Origin: Dorea sp. AF36-15AT
Lineage (GTDB): Bacteria > Bacillota > Clostridia > Lachnospirales > Lachnospiraceae
NCBI RefSeq assembly: GCF_003477705.1
Contig: NZ_QUDV01000001.1
Coordinates: 806,001-870,000 of the forward strand
Length of the DNA stretch: 64,000 bases
Direction of reading: 5' to 3'
The position numbers and the translations under genes are program-made. Within the stretch, counting starts at the first letter, position 1, and each line of letters opens with the position of its first letter. Positions 26,431 to 35,225 of this stretch are shown here, one piece after another. Under the pieces are notes generated by a model. The model was not told where the DNA came from and searched no databases. It saw nothing but the letters and a program-made list of their open reading frames with translations.

Positions 26431-27858
26431 TTAATCAAATGCGTGTGAGATATCCTCATCCGGTACTTCCATCGGATAATTACCGGTGAAGCAGGCATCA
26501 CAATATCCCAGGTCTCCCACCATTTCTTTTAATTTATCTACTTCCATATAACCAAGCGAATCTGCGCCAATCAGCTCTCTGATCTGCTCGGTTGTATGAG
26601 AATGAGCTATTAACTGTTCATTGGACGGTACATCAGTTCCGAAATAACACGGATAAAGGAACGGCGGTGAGCTTATCCTTACATGTACCTCCTTTGCTCC
26701 GGCTTTCTTTAACATCCGGATAATATTGGCACAGGTCGTACCTCGCACAATAGAATCGTCTACCATAACGATTCTTTTATCCTTTACGACTTCCTCTATG
26801 ACATTCAGCTTGATCTTTACGCTGGACTCACGCTCATTCTGCGTCGGCTTAATAAATGTACGTCCTACGTAACTGTTCTTGTGAAATGCCATGCCGTACG
26901 GAATACCGGAAGCCTCCGAATATCCCTTGGCCGCCACCAGACCGGAGTCCGGAACGCCTACTACCAGATCAGCCTCTACCGGATAGGACTGTGCCAGTGC
27001 CTTGCCGGCAATGATCCGTGAATGATAAACATTCACCTGATCAATGGTACTGTCTGTTCTTGCAAAATAAATATATTCAAATATACATCTGGCATGCTTA
27101 GCCGGATCGATTGCCATACTCATATCAGATTGGATACCATTCTTCGTAAATGTAACAATCTCACCAGGTTCTACATCCCGCACAAATTCGCCGCCAACAG
27201 CAGCGATCGCACAGCTCTCGGATGCAAGAAAATATGTATCGTCTCTTTTACCGATGCAGAGCGGTTTCAATCCAAACGGATCTCTGGCACCGATCATTTT
27301 ACGTGGCGATGTAACCACCAGTGCATAGGCACCTTTGATCTTTCCCATCGCATTGCGGACTGCTGCTTCCGCAGTTCCTGCTTTCAGACGTTCTCTGGCA
27401 ATATGGTATGCGATTACTTCTGAATCAATGGTCGTCTGAAAGATCGCTCCTGTGCGCTCCAGTTCATGACGCAGTTCAATCGCATTGGTCAGATTACCAT
27501 TATGTGCAATCGCCAGTACACCTTTCACATAATTGATAACCAGAGGCATCGCATTTTCTGCCTTTGATGCTCCTGCTGTTGAATACCGCACATGGCCAAC
27601 CCCCAGATTGCCATTTAACGCATGCAGAGATTCGCTGTCGAACACTTCATTCACAAGCCCCAATCCCTTCTTGAAGTGTACCTTCCGTTCTCCGTTTGTA
27701 TCCGTTACCGCGATACCACAGCTCTCCTGTCCTCTGTGCTGCAACGCAAAAAGCCCATAATATATTGTGGGGGCAACATCGCCTCCACTCATATCATAGG
27801 CTCCAAATACACCGCACTCTTCTCCAAGACCTGTTGTAATCTTCTCAAATTTATTCAT
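26431..27858 (-). CDS. purF: Amidophosphoribosyltransferase
   Basis: First committed enzyme of purine synthesis (PRPP plus glutamine to phosphoribosylamine). It is the Bacillus type: a short propeptide of about 14 residues precedes the catalytic Cys in EECGVFGAYD, so it is made as a precursor and processed. The PRPP-binding motif is RIVMVDDSIVRGTT. Cysteines in ARCIFEYIYFAR, PCYFG and YCDACFTG match the four ligands of the oxygen-sensitive [4Fe-4S] cluster of B. subtilis PurF. It has 475 residues and heads purF-purB-trxB, with its own promoter. Confidence 0.96.
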   Translation of the reverse strand: MNKFEKITTGLGEECGVFGAYDMSGGDVAPTIYYGLFALQHRGQESCGIAVTDTNGERKVHFKKGLGLVNEVFDSESLHALNGNLGVGHVRYSTAGASKAENAMPLVINYVKGVLAIAHNGNLTNAIELRHELERTGAIFQTTIDSEVIAYHIARERLKAGTAEAAVRNAMGKIKGAYALVVTSPRKMIGARDPFGLKPLCIGKRDDTYFLASESCAIAAVGGEFVRDVEPGEIVTFTKNGIQSDMSMAIDPAKHARCIFEYIYFARTDSTIDQVNVYHSRIIAGKALAQSYPVEADLVVGVPDSGLVAAKGYSEASGIPYGMAFHKNSYVGRTFIKPTQNERESSVKIKLNVIEEVVKDKRIVMVDDSIVRGTTCANIIRMLKKAGAKEVHVRISSPPFLYPCYFGTDVPSNEQLIAHSHTTEQIRELIGADSLGYMEVDKLKEMVGDLGYCDACFTGNYPMEVPDEDISHAFD

Positions 27859-27918
27859 GAATGTTCGTCTCCTTATGTCATATTAATATTCATAGTTCAA
27901 CACTCAATGACATACATG

Positions 27919-27947
27919 ATTATAATATAGCGTATTCGGAAAATCAA
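27919..27947 (-). promoter_or_regulatory. Promoter of purF-purB
   Basis: TTGATT (27942-27947) and TATAAT (27919-27924) at 17 bp on the minus strand. The leader is about 50 nt and shows no purine riboswitch fold. Confidence 0.75.
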
Positions 27948-27950
27948 TTA

Positions 27951-28718
27951 TCAATTATCAGTTCTCCGATACTCACGCTTCCACTTTTCCAAAACCTGCG
28001 CTTCAATATCCAGATCTGCCTGCTGCAAGGCTTCTTTCATATCTTCTTTCAATTCACTGTTCAGATTCAGATATGTCTGCTCTTTGGACAGCATTTTCCC
28101 ATAAGCATCCTCCGGCAGATATTTGTAACAGCAATAAAGATACGGCTTTAAAATAGAAGCATCCGGATTCACCTCATAAGCTCTCTCATACATATGCGCC
28201 GCTTCTTCATACAGAAACATCTTGCCATATGCCGCACCAAGGCAGCTGTATACCTTACTGTAGAACTCTTTACCAATGGACTCATCCCAGTCCTTGTTCA
28301 CAATAGACTGATACACAAGAATCGCAGATGCGGTCTCACCGGAATTCAACAGATTGTCTGCTTTGTACTTCTCGCGTTCTACTTCGTTCTGATTCTTCAA
28401 ATGTTCCAGTACATTGTGAATCTTGGTGATCTCCGCTGCAGAATAAATCGCAGCATGACTCAGCACCGTCAGCAGGAACTGTTCCGTTGTGCAGTTCTGA
28501 TCTAACAATACCCTGAGTTCTGCAGCCAGATCGTCTAATTCCAGTTCTTCTTCCAGCCAGTCACATAATTTTTTATTGATGATCGTATAATCAATCAGAT
28601 ACAGATTATTGCAGAAATAATAGCAGAGTTCTTCTATGGTATAGATATGCATATGAATTCTGGTGATTTCATATGGATGCTTTGCTTTTTTTCTATGACA
28701 AAGAATTAAACTGCCCAT
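27951..28718 (-). CDS. TPR-like protein of the DUF5716/DUF5717 cluster
   Basis: A 255-residue soluble alpha-helical protein with tetratricopeptide-like repeats in its second half (YSKVYSCLGAAYGKMFLYEEAAHMYERAYEVNPDASILKPYL). The ATG at 28718 has AGGAGG 6 nt upstream and overlaps the end of the DUF5716 gene by 26 bp, so the two are translationally coupled. I do not recognise a named family. With an actin/Hsp70-like partner upstream, a co-chaperone or adaptor role is conceivable but not shown. Confidence 0.8.
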   Translation of the reverse strand: MGSLILCHRKKAKHPYEITRIHMHIYTIEELCYYFCNNLYLIDYTIINKKLCDWLEEELELDDLAAELRVLLDQNCTTEQFLLTVLSHAAIYSAAEITKIHNVLEHLKNQNEVEREKYKADNLLNSGETASAILVYQSIVNKDWDESIGKEFYSKVYSCLGAAYGKMFLYEEAAHMYERAYEVNPDASILKPYLYCCYKYLPEDAYGKMLSKEQTYLNLNSELKEDMKEALQQADLDIEAQVLEKWKREYRRTDN

Positions 28719-29976
28719 GACTTCCTCCTAAATGTATGATCTTCTCTACCTGAAAATCCGATGCCGGATAAAATTCTCCGAATCCGATATCCTTAAAAAT
28801 GATCTTGCAGGTACGTTCGTCCAAAAAGATGGTCTCGATCTGAAGCCGGAGCGCATAATCTCTCCTGCTTTTAAGTCCTTCCAACGAGACAGTCTCCGCC
28901 TCTAATTCTCCGGTTGCCAACGATTCAATATGAATCTCAATATCCGAAGTATCTTCCAGAAGTACCTCCCACTGTCCGTCGGATTCATACCAGTGGCTTC
29001 CCCACTGCACGATCGGATACCAGCCCTCCTTACCGTGTACCCGCATACGCAGACACACCTGTTCCATCATCTTGCTGTCATCCAGATAAACCGGGATTTC
29101 ATCCTCTTCTCTGGTCTGATGCCACGCATGATAGCAGGCACCTTTACTATATAAATTATTACCGATAAATGCACGCCGTCCGTTACACAATACCTTCAGG
29201 GATAACGGATACCAGTTATTCTCAAAGCCTTCCCCTGTCAGGAATACAGAAGACACGACTTTTTTCTCAAATACACTCTGGATAAATGCACGGAACCGTT
29301 CATCGGCGTCCTTTGCCTTATCCACATTCAGTACCGGGTAAACCGCCGCCAGCTCTTTCATTTGTGCATTTGCCACCTGATCTACGGTTACAAACATATC
29401 TGCGCCTCTGCCGCTGACCGTCTTTAACTTCCGCAGCATATAAGCACGGATCTCATTGCGGTCACAGTAAAACAATGCGGCCTCATACTGCCAGAGTTCC
29501 TTAGGCTGATAAAACATATAATGGCAGAAGCTCTCTTTAAAGTCCTGAACTGCTATATTCTCCTTTGGAATCCCCAGAAATCTTCCCATACCTTTCAACA
29601 TCTTACTGATGTCAATATCTGTCTTCGGAACGGAGAATGTAATCCGCTCTATATTTTCAAACTGTTCCAGAGCAAGCTGGAGATACTTGGCCAGAAGCCA
29701 TACTCCATCCTTAACCTGTCCGCCTATCTTAACTTTTTCCTGTTTGACTGCTTTGGTATAAAGATCAGATACCGTGCATTTTTCTTCCACCGATGCAAGC
29801 TGTACAGCATCCTTTCCATATACCCATTCATCCTGTAATTCACCAAGGATCATCGGAATCTGAAAATTATCCACTGACACTTCCAGTGTCTCCGGCTCAT
29901 GCTTTTCCGGTTCGTAATAACTGATCTGGCAAAATTTCTCATTCAGTTCTATTCCAAGTATTTTATCTGCTCTCAC
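28693..29976 (-). CDS. DUF5716 family protein, probable actin/Hsp70-like fold
   Basis: A 427-residue protein. The N-terminus ILGIELNEKFCQISYY looks like the first beta-hairpin of an ASKHA (actin/Hsp70/sugar kinase) ATPase, though the phosphate-binding Gly/Thr residues are poorly kept; QYEAALFYCDRNEIRAYML may be the second phosphate loop and VVSSVFLTGEGFENNW the adenosine region. The C-terminal about 130 residues form a separate beta-rich domain. I assign it to DUF5716 from memory of Lachnospiraceae annotation. It is 3 bp downstream of DUF5717 and overlaps the TPR gene. Function unknown. Confidence 0.75.
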   Translation of the reverse strand: MRADKILGIELNEKFCQISYYEPEKHEPETLEVSVDNFQIPMILGELQDEWVYGKDAVQLASVEEKCTVSDLYTKAVKQEKVKIGGQVKDGVWLLAKYLQLALEQFENIERITFSVPKTDIDISKMLKGMGRFLGIPKENIAVQDFKESFCHYMFYQPKELWQYEAALFYCDRNEIRAYMLRKLKTVSGRGADMFVTVDQVANAQMKELAAVYPVLNVDKAKDADERFRAFIQSVFEKKVVSSVFLTGEGFENNWYPLSLKVLCNGRRAFIGNNLYSKGACYHAWHQTREEDEIPVYLDDSKMMEQVCLRMRVHGKEGWYPIVQWGSHWYESDGQWEVLLEDTSDIEIHIESLATGELEAETVSLEGLKSRRDYALRLQIETIFLDERTCKIIFKDIGFGEFYPASDFQVEKIIHLGGSHGQFNSLS

Positions 29977-29979
29977 CTG

Positions 29980-32900
29980 TTACCTCCTGCTGCCTGTCTT
30001 GCCGAAGATCCGTTCAGCCAGATATGCTTCCTGTTCATACTCGATCATTGCCTGTTTCTTTCTTGCAGGCGCCATACCCGCCATAGCATTCAACTTGCCA
30101 TATTTACCAATCTCTGGCACCTTCCGTTCCTGTTTCAGCACCTCTTCCGGATCCGTATAGGACTTCTTGCCACTTGTCTCACAGAATGAATAGCGAACCT
30201 GTTCATCCTGGAATAACACGAAGCTTTTCACGTAGATATTCTCATATACCGGCATCAGACTCTCTGTCTGATAGCCAAGATCTTCCACATCACCGCGGCG
30301 CATCTTATACGTAATACGCACTCTGCCTCCATGGGATGCCTGGAAACTCACCATAGTTTTATCGTAAATCTGTGCCTCTCTGAGCCACGACTCCTCGTAT
30401 TCCATATAGAATGGAAATACCAGCTGACGCTCACACATTTCCCGCAGAAAACGATGTAGGATCTCTCCCTCTTCCTCGCCGTACTCTTTTCCGGCAAAAC
30501 GTTTCAGCAGAGCCACTTTACAGATATCTGCCAGATCCTCATCATTTTTCTCTTCATTCATAATGATATCAAAGATGGAGGCACCTACGCTTCTTCCATA
30601 CACTACATATTCCCTGCTCACATAAGCAAGATATGCCTGTTTCAGGCGGAAATACGGATTGCCATTCAGATAATAATCAATAAATATATCTTCTTCTGCA
30701 AACATATCTTCCGAGAACAGCATCTGCGTAATAATACGCTCACCAAGCTTGGTCACAGCAATTCCGTAATCTTTCGCCACTTTCCACAACACTTTCATAT
30801 TCCGTGTAGAACCACAGTAATAATCAGCAAGATAAGTCAGTGTCATTTTATCATACTGCTGTCTCTTAAAAAGCTCATAGCTCAGATACAGCATAAATTC
30901 GTCTTCATCATAATCCTCTTCACGGATCGTCTTACTACACAGGCGAAATACCTCTTTTTCATCAAAAGCCCTGATACCATTCTTCCGGATATTTTCAAAA
31001 TTCACTTCCAGTTTATTATTCTCTGCACCCCAGTTGGAAATTCTGGACATGTATTTCTTGCACATTTCCAGATAACGTGGTTCATAGAACAGACGCTTCG
31101 TCTCAAATGCAATGGAATCCGTATGATATCCTCCATCCATGGTCTGCCAGATAATCCTTGCTTCCTTATCGTACAGATAAACGATCATACCATCCGGTCT
31201 GTACGGAATTCTCTGCTTTACTGTACCATCCTTTTCAATGACCAGGGCACATTTCAGATTATGCACCTTAGTCTTCACCAGATATGCATGGCAGATATCA
31301 CGCATAGCTTCCAGACGTTCTCCGGTCATTTCTTCCTCTGTACAGAACTTCTTATAAATCACCTTCAGCGATTCCGTAATATGACGCTTCATAAGCTGTT
31401 CCCATGCAAACGCCACCATCTGCTCCCGGTAGCTGATATACAGATCACTGGCATTCTCTTCATAAGTGATCAGATTCGCATAAAGCAGTGCTGCTTTTTT
31501 ATAATTCAGTGTGTTACCATGCATAAAATACAGAAAGATAGACTTCGGCAATGCTTCTCTCACATCATCTTCTTCAATCGTAGACATATAATACTCATAA
31601 AGCTGTGCAATCTTAAATCCTTCATTAACCGCTCTCTGATACCATACAAAATAACGGTTATCCAGCTTATTGCCCTTGATGAGCAGCGTACAGATTGCAT
31701 TCAGAATCATCGGTTCTGCATAAAGCTTATATAACCGTTCCAGAATATGAAACAGAAATTCACTGTAATTTTTCTGCTGGCTGGCAAGATTAGCCACATA
31801 CATGGCCATTTCTCTGGAAATCAGGCGATATTTTGATGCAAAATTCAATACCATCATCTCGAACTGTCCAAGCTTCTTCAAAAGCAGGCTCTTCTCTTCA
31901 TAACACTGAAATGCTTCTAACAGAAATAAGACTCCATTGGTCCGATAATTCTGATAATGCTGTTCCAGTGCCGCCAGACGTCTGCCCTTGTCCCGATACT
32001 GTGGATCAATATCCAGAAGCATCAACAGAAGCATGGTCGAATCCTGCTGTCTGAGATAAATCTTACCAACCTCATCTATCACACGATCCATATGACTTCC
32101 ATGTCCACGCACCAATGCCGTCAGATACAGATAGTAAGCATTCACCTTCGGATTCTTACCGATCGCAAACCGGTTATAATTATAATTCTCCAGAATCCAC
32201 TTGGCATCTTCGATCTGATTGCCATGAATATATACATGTGCCTGAAATAACTGAAGATACTCATCCAGCGGATCGATCTGACGCATCTTCTTCACCTTAT
32301 CCACAGCACTCTCTGTCCATTTATCCAACGTCATGCGGCCTGCCACACAGGAAACATGTTCCTTTACTACTTGTGCCATCAAAAATTCGATCTCTCGATG
32401 ATTCTCATCATAGGAGCCATTCTGCATAACCTCCACATCATAACTCAGAATCTCATACGGAGTGATCAGATGGATCTTACCAAAGTTACGTCCTGCATGC
32501 AGGCCGTCCGGCTTCACAAGAAAATCTACCTGGTATACATTGCCCACAAAATCGTCTGTCGTAAAACGGTTGCGGCTGACGCTTAAGAATTCGCCCTCTG
32601 TCTGAATCTGAACCGGCATATATCCCCAGGTATTCTTGATCACTGTCAGCGTCTGCTTGGTAATCTCCTTCACGTCCTGAAACAGCATACCTTCCCCCGG
32701 AAGTGTCAGGAAAATACATTCTTTCTGTTTAATACCTACCAGAAACTCTTCCATAGCAGCTTCATCCAGAGACCATTTGCGCATATTATCATATAAATAA
32801 AAGATACGCTTATCCTCGTATTTTAACACTTCATAAAATTCACGGGAACGGAATAACTTCAATGCTTCTGTATAATCCTTAACCGCCAGTCTTCGGAAAT

Positions 32901-33285
32901 CATCCGTATTCTGCACCTTACCGTAATTCGTCATTACATAAGGTTTCTCTATCAATGCTGTAAACGGAATCGTATATTCTCCTCCGGTACACACAATGGT
33001 AAATGTTCCCTGCTCCACATGTCCCGGCAGCAGTCCTCTGCCATCATATTCAAATTCTACTCTTACCGGATTCCCTTCAAATCCCTGTTCCAGACAACGC
33101 ATACGAAAAGAAGACGAGTATACCAGCCCTCTGATAGAGCCTTCCCCTCGATTCTTGATCATGAAATATCCCTTATAAACTTCCCCTTCACCAATGGTGA
33201 GAATCAGGCTTGTATCCGGAAAGACAACCTGCGGCTGCGCCAGTTGAAAATCTCCTTTTGAAAACTTTTTAATTTTATTTTTCAA
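29980..33285 (-). CDS. DUF5717 family giant solenoid protein
   Basis: About 1101 residues. The N-terminal about 150 residues are beta-rich and Ig-like (VVFPDTSLILTIGEGEVYKGYFMIKNRGEGSIRGLVY); the rest is a long alpha-solenoid with TPR-like helix pairs, ending in another beta segment near VSFQASHGGRVRITYKMRRGDVEDL. No signal peptide or membrane segment is seen if translation starts at the TTG at 33285, which follows AGAGGTGG and gives a start of KNKIKKFSKGDF; an open frame continues upstream to 33462 but has no good ribosome site. It is the first gene of a three-gene operon. The family is known to me only as DUF5717, with no function. Confidence 0.75.
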   Translation of the reverse strand: MKNKIKKFSKGDFQLAQPQVVFPDTSLILTIGEGEVYKGYFMIKNRGEGSIRGLVYSSSFRMRCLEQGFEGNPVRVEFEYDGRGLLPGHVEQGTFTIVCTGGEYTIPFTALIEKPYVMTNYGKVQNTDDFRRLAVKDYTEALKLFRSREFYEVLKYEDKRIFYLYDNMRKWSLDEAAMEEFLVGIKQKECIFLTLPGEGMLFQDVKEITKQTLTVIKNTWGYMPVQIQTEGEFLSVSRNRFTTDDFVGNVYQVDFLVKPDGLHAGRNFGKIHLITPYEILSYDVEVMQNGSYDENHREIEFLMAQVVKEHVSCVAGRMTLDKWTESAVDKVKKMRQIDPLDEYLQLFQAHVYIHGNQIEDAKWILENYNYNRFAIGKNPKVNAYYLYLTALVRGHGSHMDRVIDEVGKIYLRQQDSTMLLLMLLDIDPQYRDKGRRLAALEQHYQNYRTNGVLFLLEAFQCYEEKSLLLKKLGQFEMMVLNFASKYRLISREMAMYVANLASQQKNYSEFLFHILERLYKLYAEPMILNAICTLLIKGNKLDNRYFVWYQRAVNEGFKIAQLYEYYMSTIEEDDVREALPKSIFLYFMHGNTLNYKKAALLYANLITYEENASDLYISYREQMVAFAWEQLMKRHITESLKVIYKKFCTEEEMTGERLEAMRDICHAYLVKTKVHNLKCALVIEKDGTVKQRIPYRPDGMIVYLYDKEARIIWQTMDGGYHTDSIAFETKRLFYEPRYLEMCKKYMSRISNWGAENNKLEVNFENIRKNGIRAFDEKEVFRLCSKTIREEDYDEDEFMLYLSYELFKRQQYDKMTLTYLADYYCGSTRNMKVLWKVAKDYGIAVTKLGERIITQMLFSEDMFAEEDIFIDYYLNGNPYFRLKQAYLAYVSREYVVYGRSVGASIFDIIMNEEKNDEDLADICKVALLKRFAGKEYGEEEGEILHRFLREMCERQLVFPFYMEYEESWLREAQIYDKTMVSFQASHGGRVRITYKMRRGDVEDLGYQTESLMPVYENIYVKSFVLFQDEQVRYSFCETSGKKSYTDPEEVLKQERKVPEIGKYGKLNAMAGMAPARKKQAMIEYEQEAYLAERIFGKTGSRR

Positions 33286-33305
33286 GCCATCCACCTCTTC
33301 TTGCA

Positions 33306-33333
33306 TTGCTTTTTTCTTTAAACATACTATAAT
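33306..33333 (+). promoter_or_regulatory. Promoter of the aminotransferase gene
   Basis: TTGCTT (33306-33311) and TATAAT (33328-33333), 16-bp spacer. It is interleaved with the opposite promoter at 33336-33365, so the two may compete. Confidence 0.6.
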
Positions 33334-33335
33334 GA

Positions 33336-33365
33336 AGTATAGCATTGTTTCATGTTTAAAGGCAA
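33336..33365 (-). promoter_or_regulatory. Promoter of the DUF5717-DUF5716-TPR operon
   Basis: On the minus strand TTGCCT (33360-33365) and TATACT (33336-33341), 18-bp spacer. The -10 boxes of the two divergent promoters are 2 bp apart and form an inverted repeat (CTATA..TATAG). Confidence 0.6.
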
Positions 33366-33393
33366 TACCAACCACAAAATATAGGAGATTATT

Positions 33394-34506
33394 ATGTCTG
33401 AGAAGAATATTCAACAGGATCGTCCTGCTTTTCACGGAAGTGATATCGAACAAATCGAACAATATTATAAGATTCCTGCAGAAAGTATTATCAAATTTGG
33501 TGCTAATGTGAACCCATTAGGACTTTCTGCTACATTAAAGAAAGACCTGGCTGAACATCTAGATGTGATCACCAGTTATCCGGATCGCGATTACAAAGAA
33601 CTCCGTTCTGCGATTGCGGATTACTGTGGTGTCAAGATGGAACACGTTGTAACCGGCAATGGTTCCACCGAACTGATCTCTCTGCTGATCAGTGAACGAA
33701 ATGCCAGACATGCTATGGTCATCGGACCAACCTATTCTGAATATGAACGGGAGCTTTCACTCACAGGTGGACACATTTCCGAATACAATCTTTCTGAAGA
33801 ACATGACTTTCATCTGGATATTGATGATTTTGCCAAAGCTCTGGCTGATGACGTAGATTTTGTGATTCTGTGTAATCCTAATAATCCTACTTCCTCAGCC
33901 ATGAAAAAAGACGAGCTTCGCTCTCTTCTTGAGCTCTGTAATTCAAGAGATATTTTCGTAATGATCGATGAGACCTATGTAGAATTTGCTCCAGATGTGT
34001 CCGAAATTACCGCCATGCCGTTAGCAGCTACTTATGATAATCTGATGATCCTGCGCGGTGCATCTAAGTTCTATGCAGCTCCGGGACTCCGTCTGGGCTA
34101 CGGTGTCACAAGTAACCAGGCTTTCCTGGATACACTGAAAGAACACCAGAACCCATGGAGTCTGAACAGTCTGGGCGCTTATGCAGGCGTGCGCATGTTG
34201 CAGGATAAAGATTTTATTCAGAAAACGCGTTCTCTGATCCTTTCTGAGCGGGAACGTATCCTCAATGAACTGAATTCTTTCCGTTATGCCAAGACATATC
34301 CGGCATACGCCAATTTCATTCTGGTTAAGATACTCCGGGATGACCTGACATCTTTTGATATCTTTGACCGGGCAATCCGCCAGGGCATGATGATCCGCGA
34401 CTGTTCATCATTTGAAGGACTGCCGGGTGAATACATCCGTTTCTGCATCATGCTTCCGGAAGATAACACAAGACTGCTTCACTGTCTTGCTGAATCACTG
34501 GCATAG
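33394..34506 (+). CDS. Class I/II PLP-dependent aminotransferase (HisC/CobD-like)
   Basis: A 370-residue fold-type I PLP enzyme. The N-terminus (FHGSDIEQIEQYYKI, then KFGANVNPLGLS) resembles threonine-phosphate decarboxylase CobD; the rest also fits histidinol-phosphate aminotransferase. The cofactor contacts are LCNPNNPTS, MIDETYVEF and the Schiff-base Lys in LRGASKFYAAPGLRLGYG; the C-terminal substrate Arg is in YIRFCIML. No cobalamin or histidine gene is nearby, so the substrate stays open. The ATG has TAGGAG upstream. A strong terminator follows. Confidence 0.85.
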   Translation: MSEKNIQQDRPAFHGSDIEQIEQYYKIPAESIIKFGANVNPLGLSATLKKDLAEHLDVITSYPDRDYKELRSAIADYCGVKMEHVVTGNGSTELISLLISERNARHAMVIGPTYSEYERELSLTGGHISEYNLSEEHDFHLDIDDFAKALADDVDFVILCNPNNPTSSAMKKDELRSLLELCNSRDIFVMIDETYVEFAPDVSEITAMPLAATYDNLMILRGASKFYAAPGLRLGYGVTSNQAFLDTLKEHQNPWSLNSLGAYAGVRMLQDKDFIQKTRSLILSERERILNELNSFRYAKTYPAYANFILVKILRDDLTSFDIFDRAIRQGMMIRDCSSFEGLPGEYIRFCIMLPEDNTRLLHCLAESLA

Positions 34507-34521
34507 CGATTATAAAGTGTC

Positions 34522-34564
34522 AATAGCAGCCGTTTCGCATTTACTTCTCGAAACGGCTGCTATT
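34522..34564. terminator. Bidirectional terminator between the aminotransferase and ktrA
   Basis: A perfect 16-bp stem (34522-34537 with 34549-34564; core AGCAGCCGTTTCG) around an 11-nt loop, with T-rich ends on both strands. Confidence 0.9.
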
Positions 34565-35209
34565 TTATCCAATCTTACGAAGATCATGATTAGCTCCCAC
34601 TAATATCAGGATCATATCTTTCTTCAGTTTTTCATCCGGATCAGGATTCACCTCCACCTGACTATTCCACTTAATTCCAACCACAATCACTCCATATTTT
34701 TTACGTATATCCAACTCTTTCAGGCTCTTGCCGATCCATGCTTTCGGAACTTCTGATTCCGCAATACTGTAATCTGGCGACAGTGCAATCCAGTCTGCAA
34801 AGCTTGCCTTCATTAGATTTCTTGCAAGCTTGATGCCTATTTCCTTTTCCGGGGAAATCACAGCATCTGCTCCAATCTTCTTAAGTATCTCTGCATGCCT
34901 TTCGTTCTTTGTCTTGACTACAACATACGGAACACCGATTTCCTTACAGATAACAGTTGCCATAATACTTGCTTCCAGATTAACCGATTCCGCAATGACC
35001 ACACCGTCCAGATTACGGGTTCCGAGTGAATGGATAAAATCCGGATCACCAAAATCTGCCTGCATAGCATAAGATACAGAATCCGCAATGTGCTCTACCC
35101 GCTCCATATCCTTATCCACTGCTATTACTTCACAGCCAAGTCTCTGCAATTCAACAGCCACACTTTCGCCAAACTTTCCTACTCCAAATACTGCAAATTG
35201 TTTGTTCAT
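34565..35209 (-). CDS. ktrA: Potassium uptake regulatory subunit KtrA/TrkA (RCK domains)
   Basis: A peripheral cytoplasmic gating subunit of the Ktr K+ transporter. About 214 residues with an N-terminal RCK_N Rossmann domain (FAVFGVGKFGESVAVELQRLG, then AVDKD; binds ATP/ADP or NAD) and a C-terminal RCK_C domain (ESEVPKAWIGKSLKELDIRKKYGVIVVGI). Two adjacent ATGs exist; the second (35209) is 6 nt from GGAGG and preferred. It lies 16 bp after ktrB, with which it acts. Confidence 0.92.
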   Translation of the reverse strand: MNKQFAVFGVGKFGESVAVELQRLGCEVIAVDKDMERVEHIADSVSYAMQADFGDPDFIHSLGTRNLDGVVIAESVNLEASIMATVICKEIGVPYVVVKTKNERHAEILKKIGADAVISPEKEIGIKLARNLMKASFADWIALSPDYSIAESEVPKAWIGKSLKELDIRKKYGVIVVGIKWNSQVEVNPDPDEKLKKDMILILVGANHDLRKIG

Positions 35210-35225
35210 CATTATCCTCCACGTA

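Noticed and set aside
27859..27918. Possible purine or PRPP riboswitch before purF
   Set aside because: The leader is about 50 nt, too short, and has no conserved junction or terminator hairpin.
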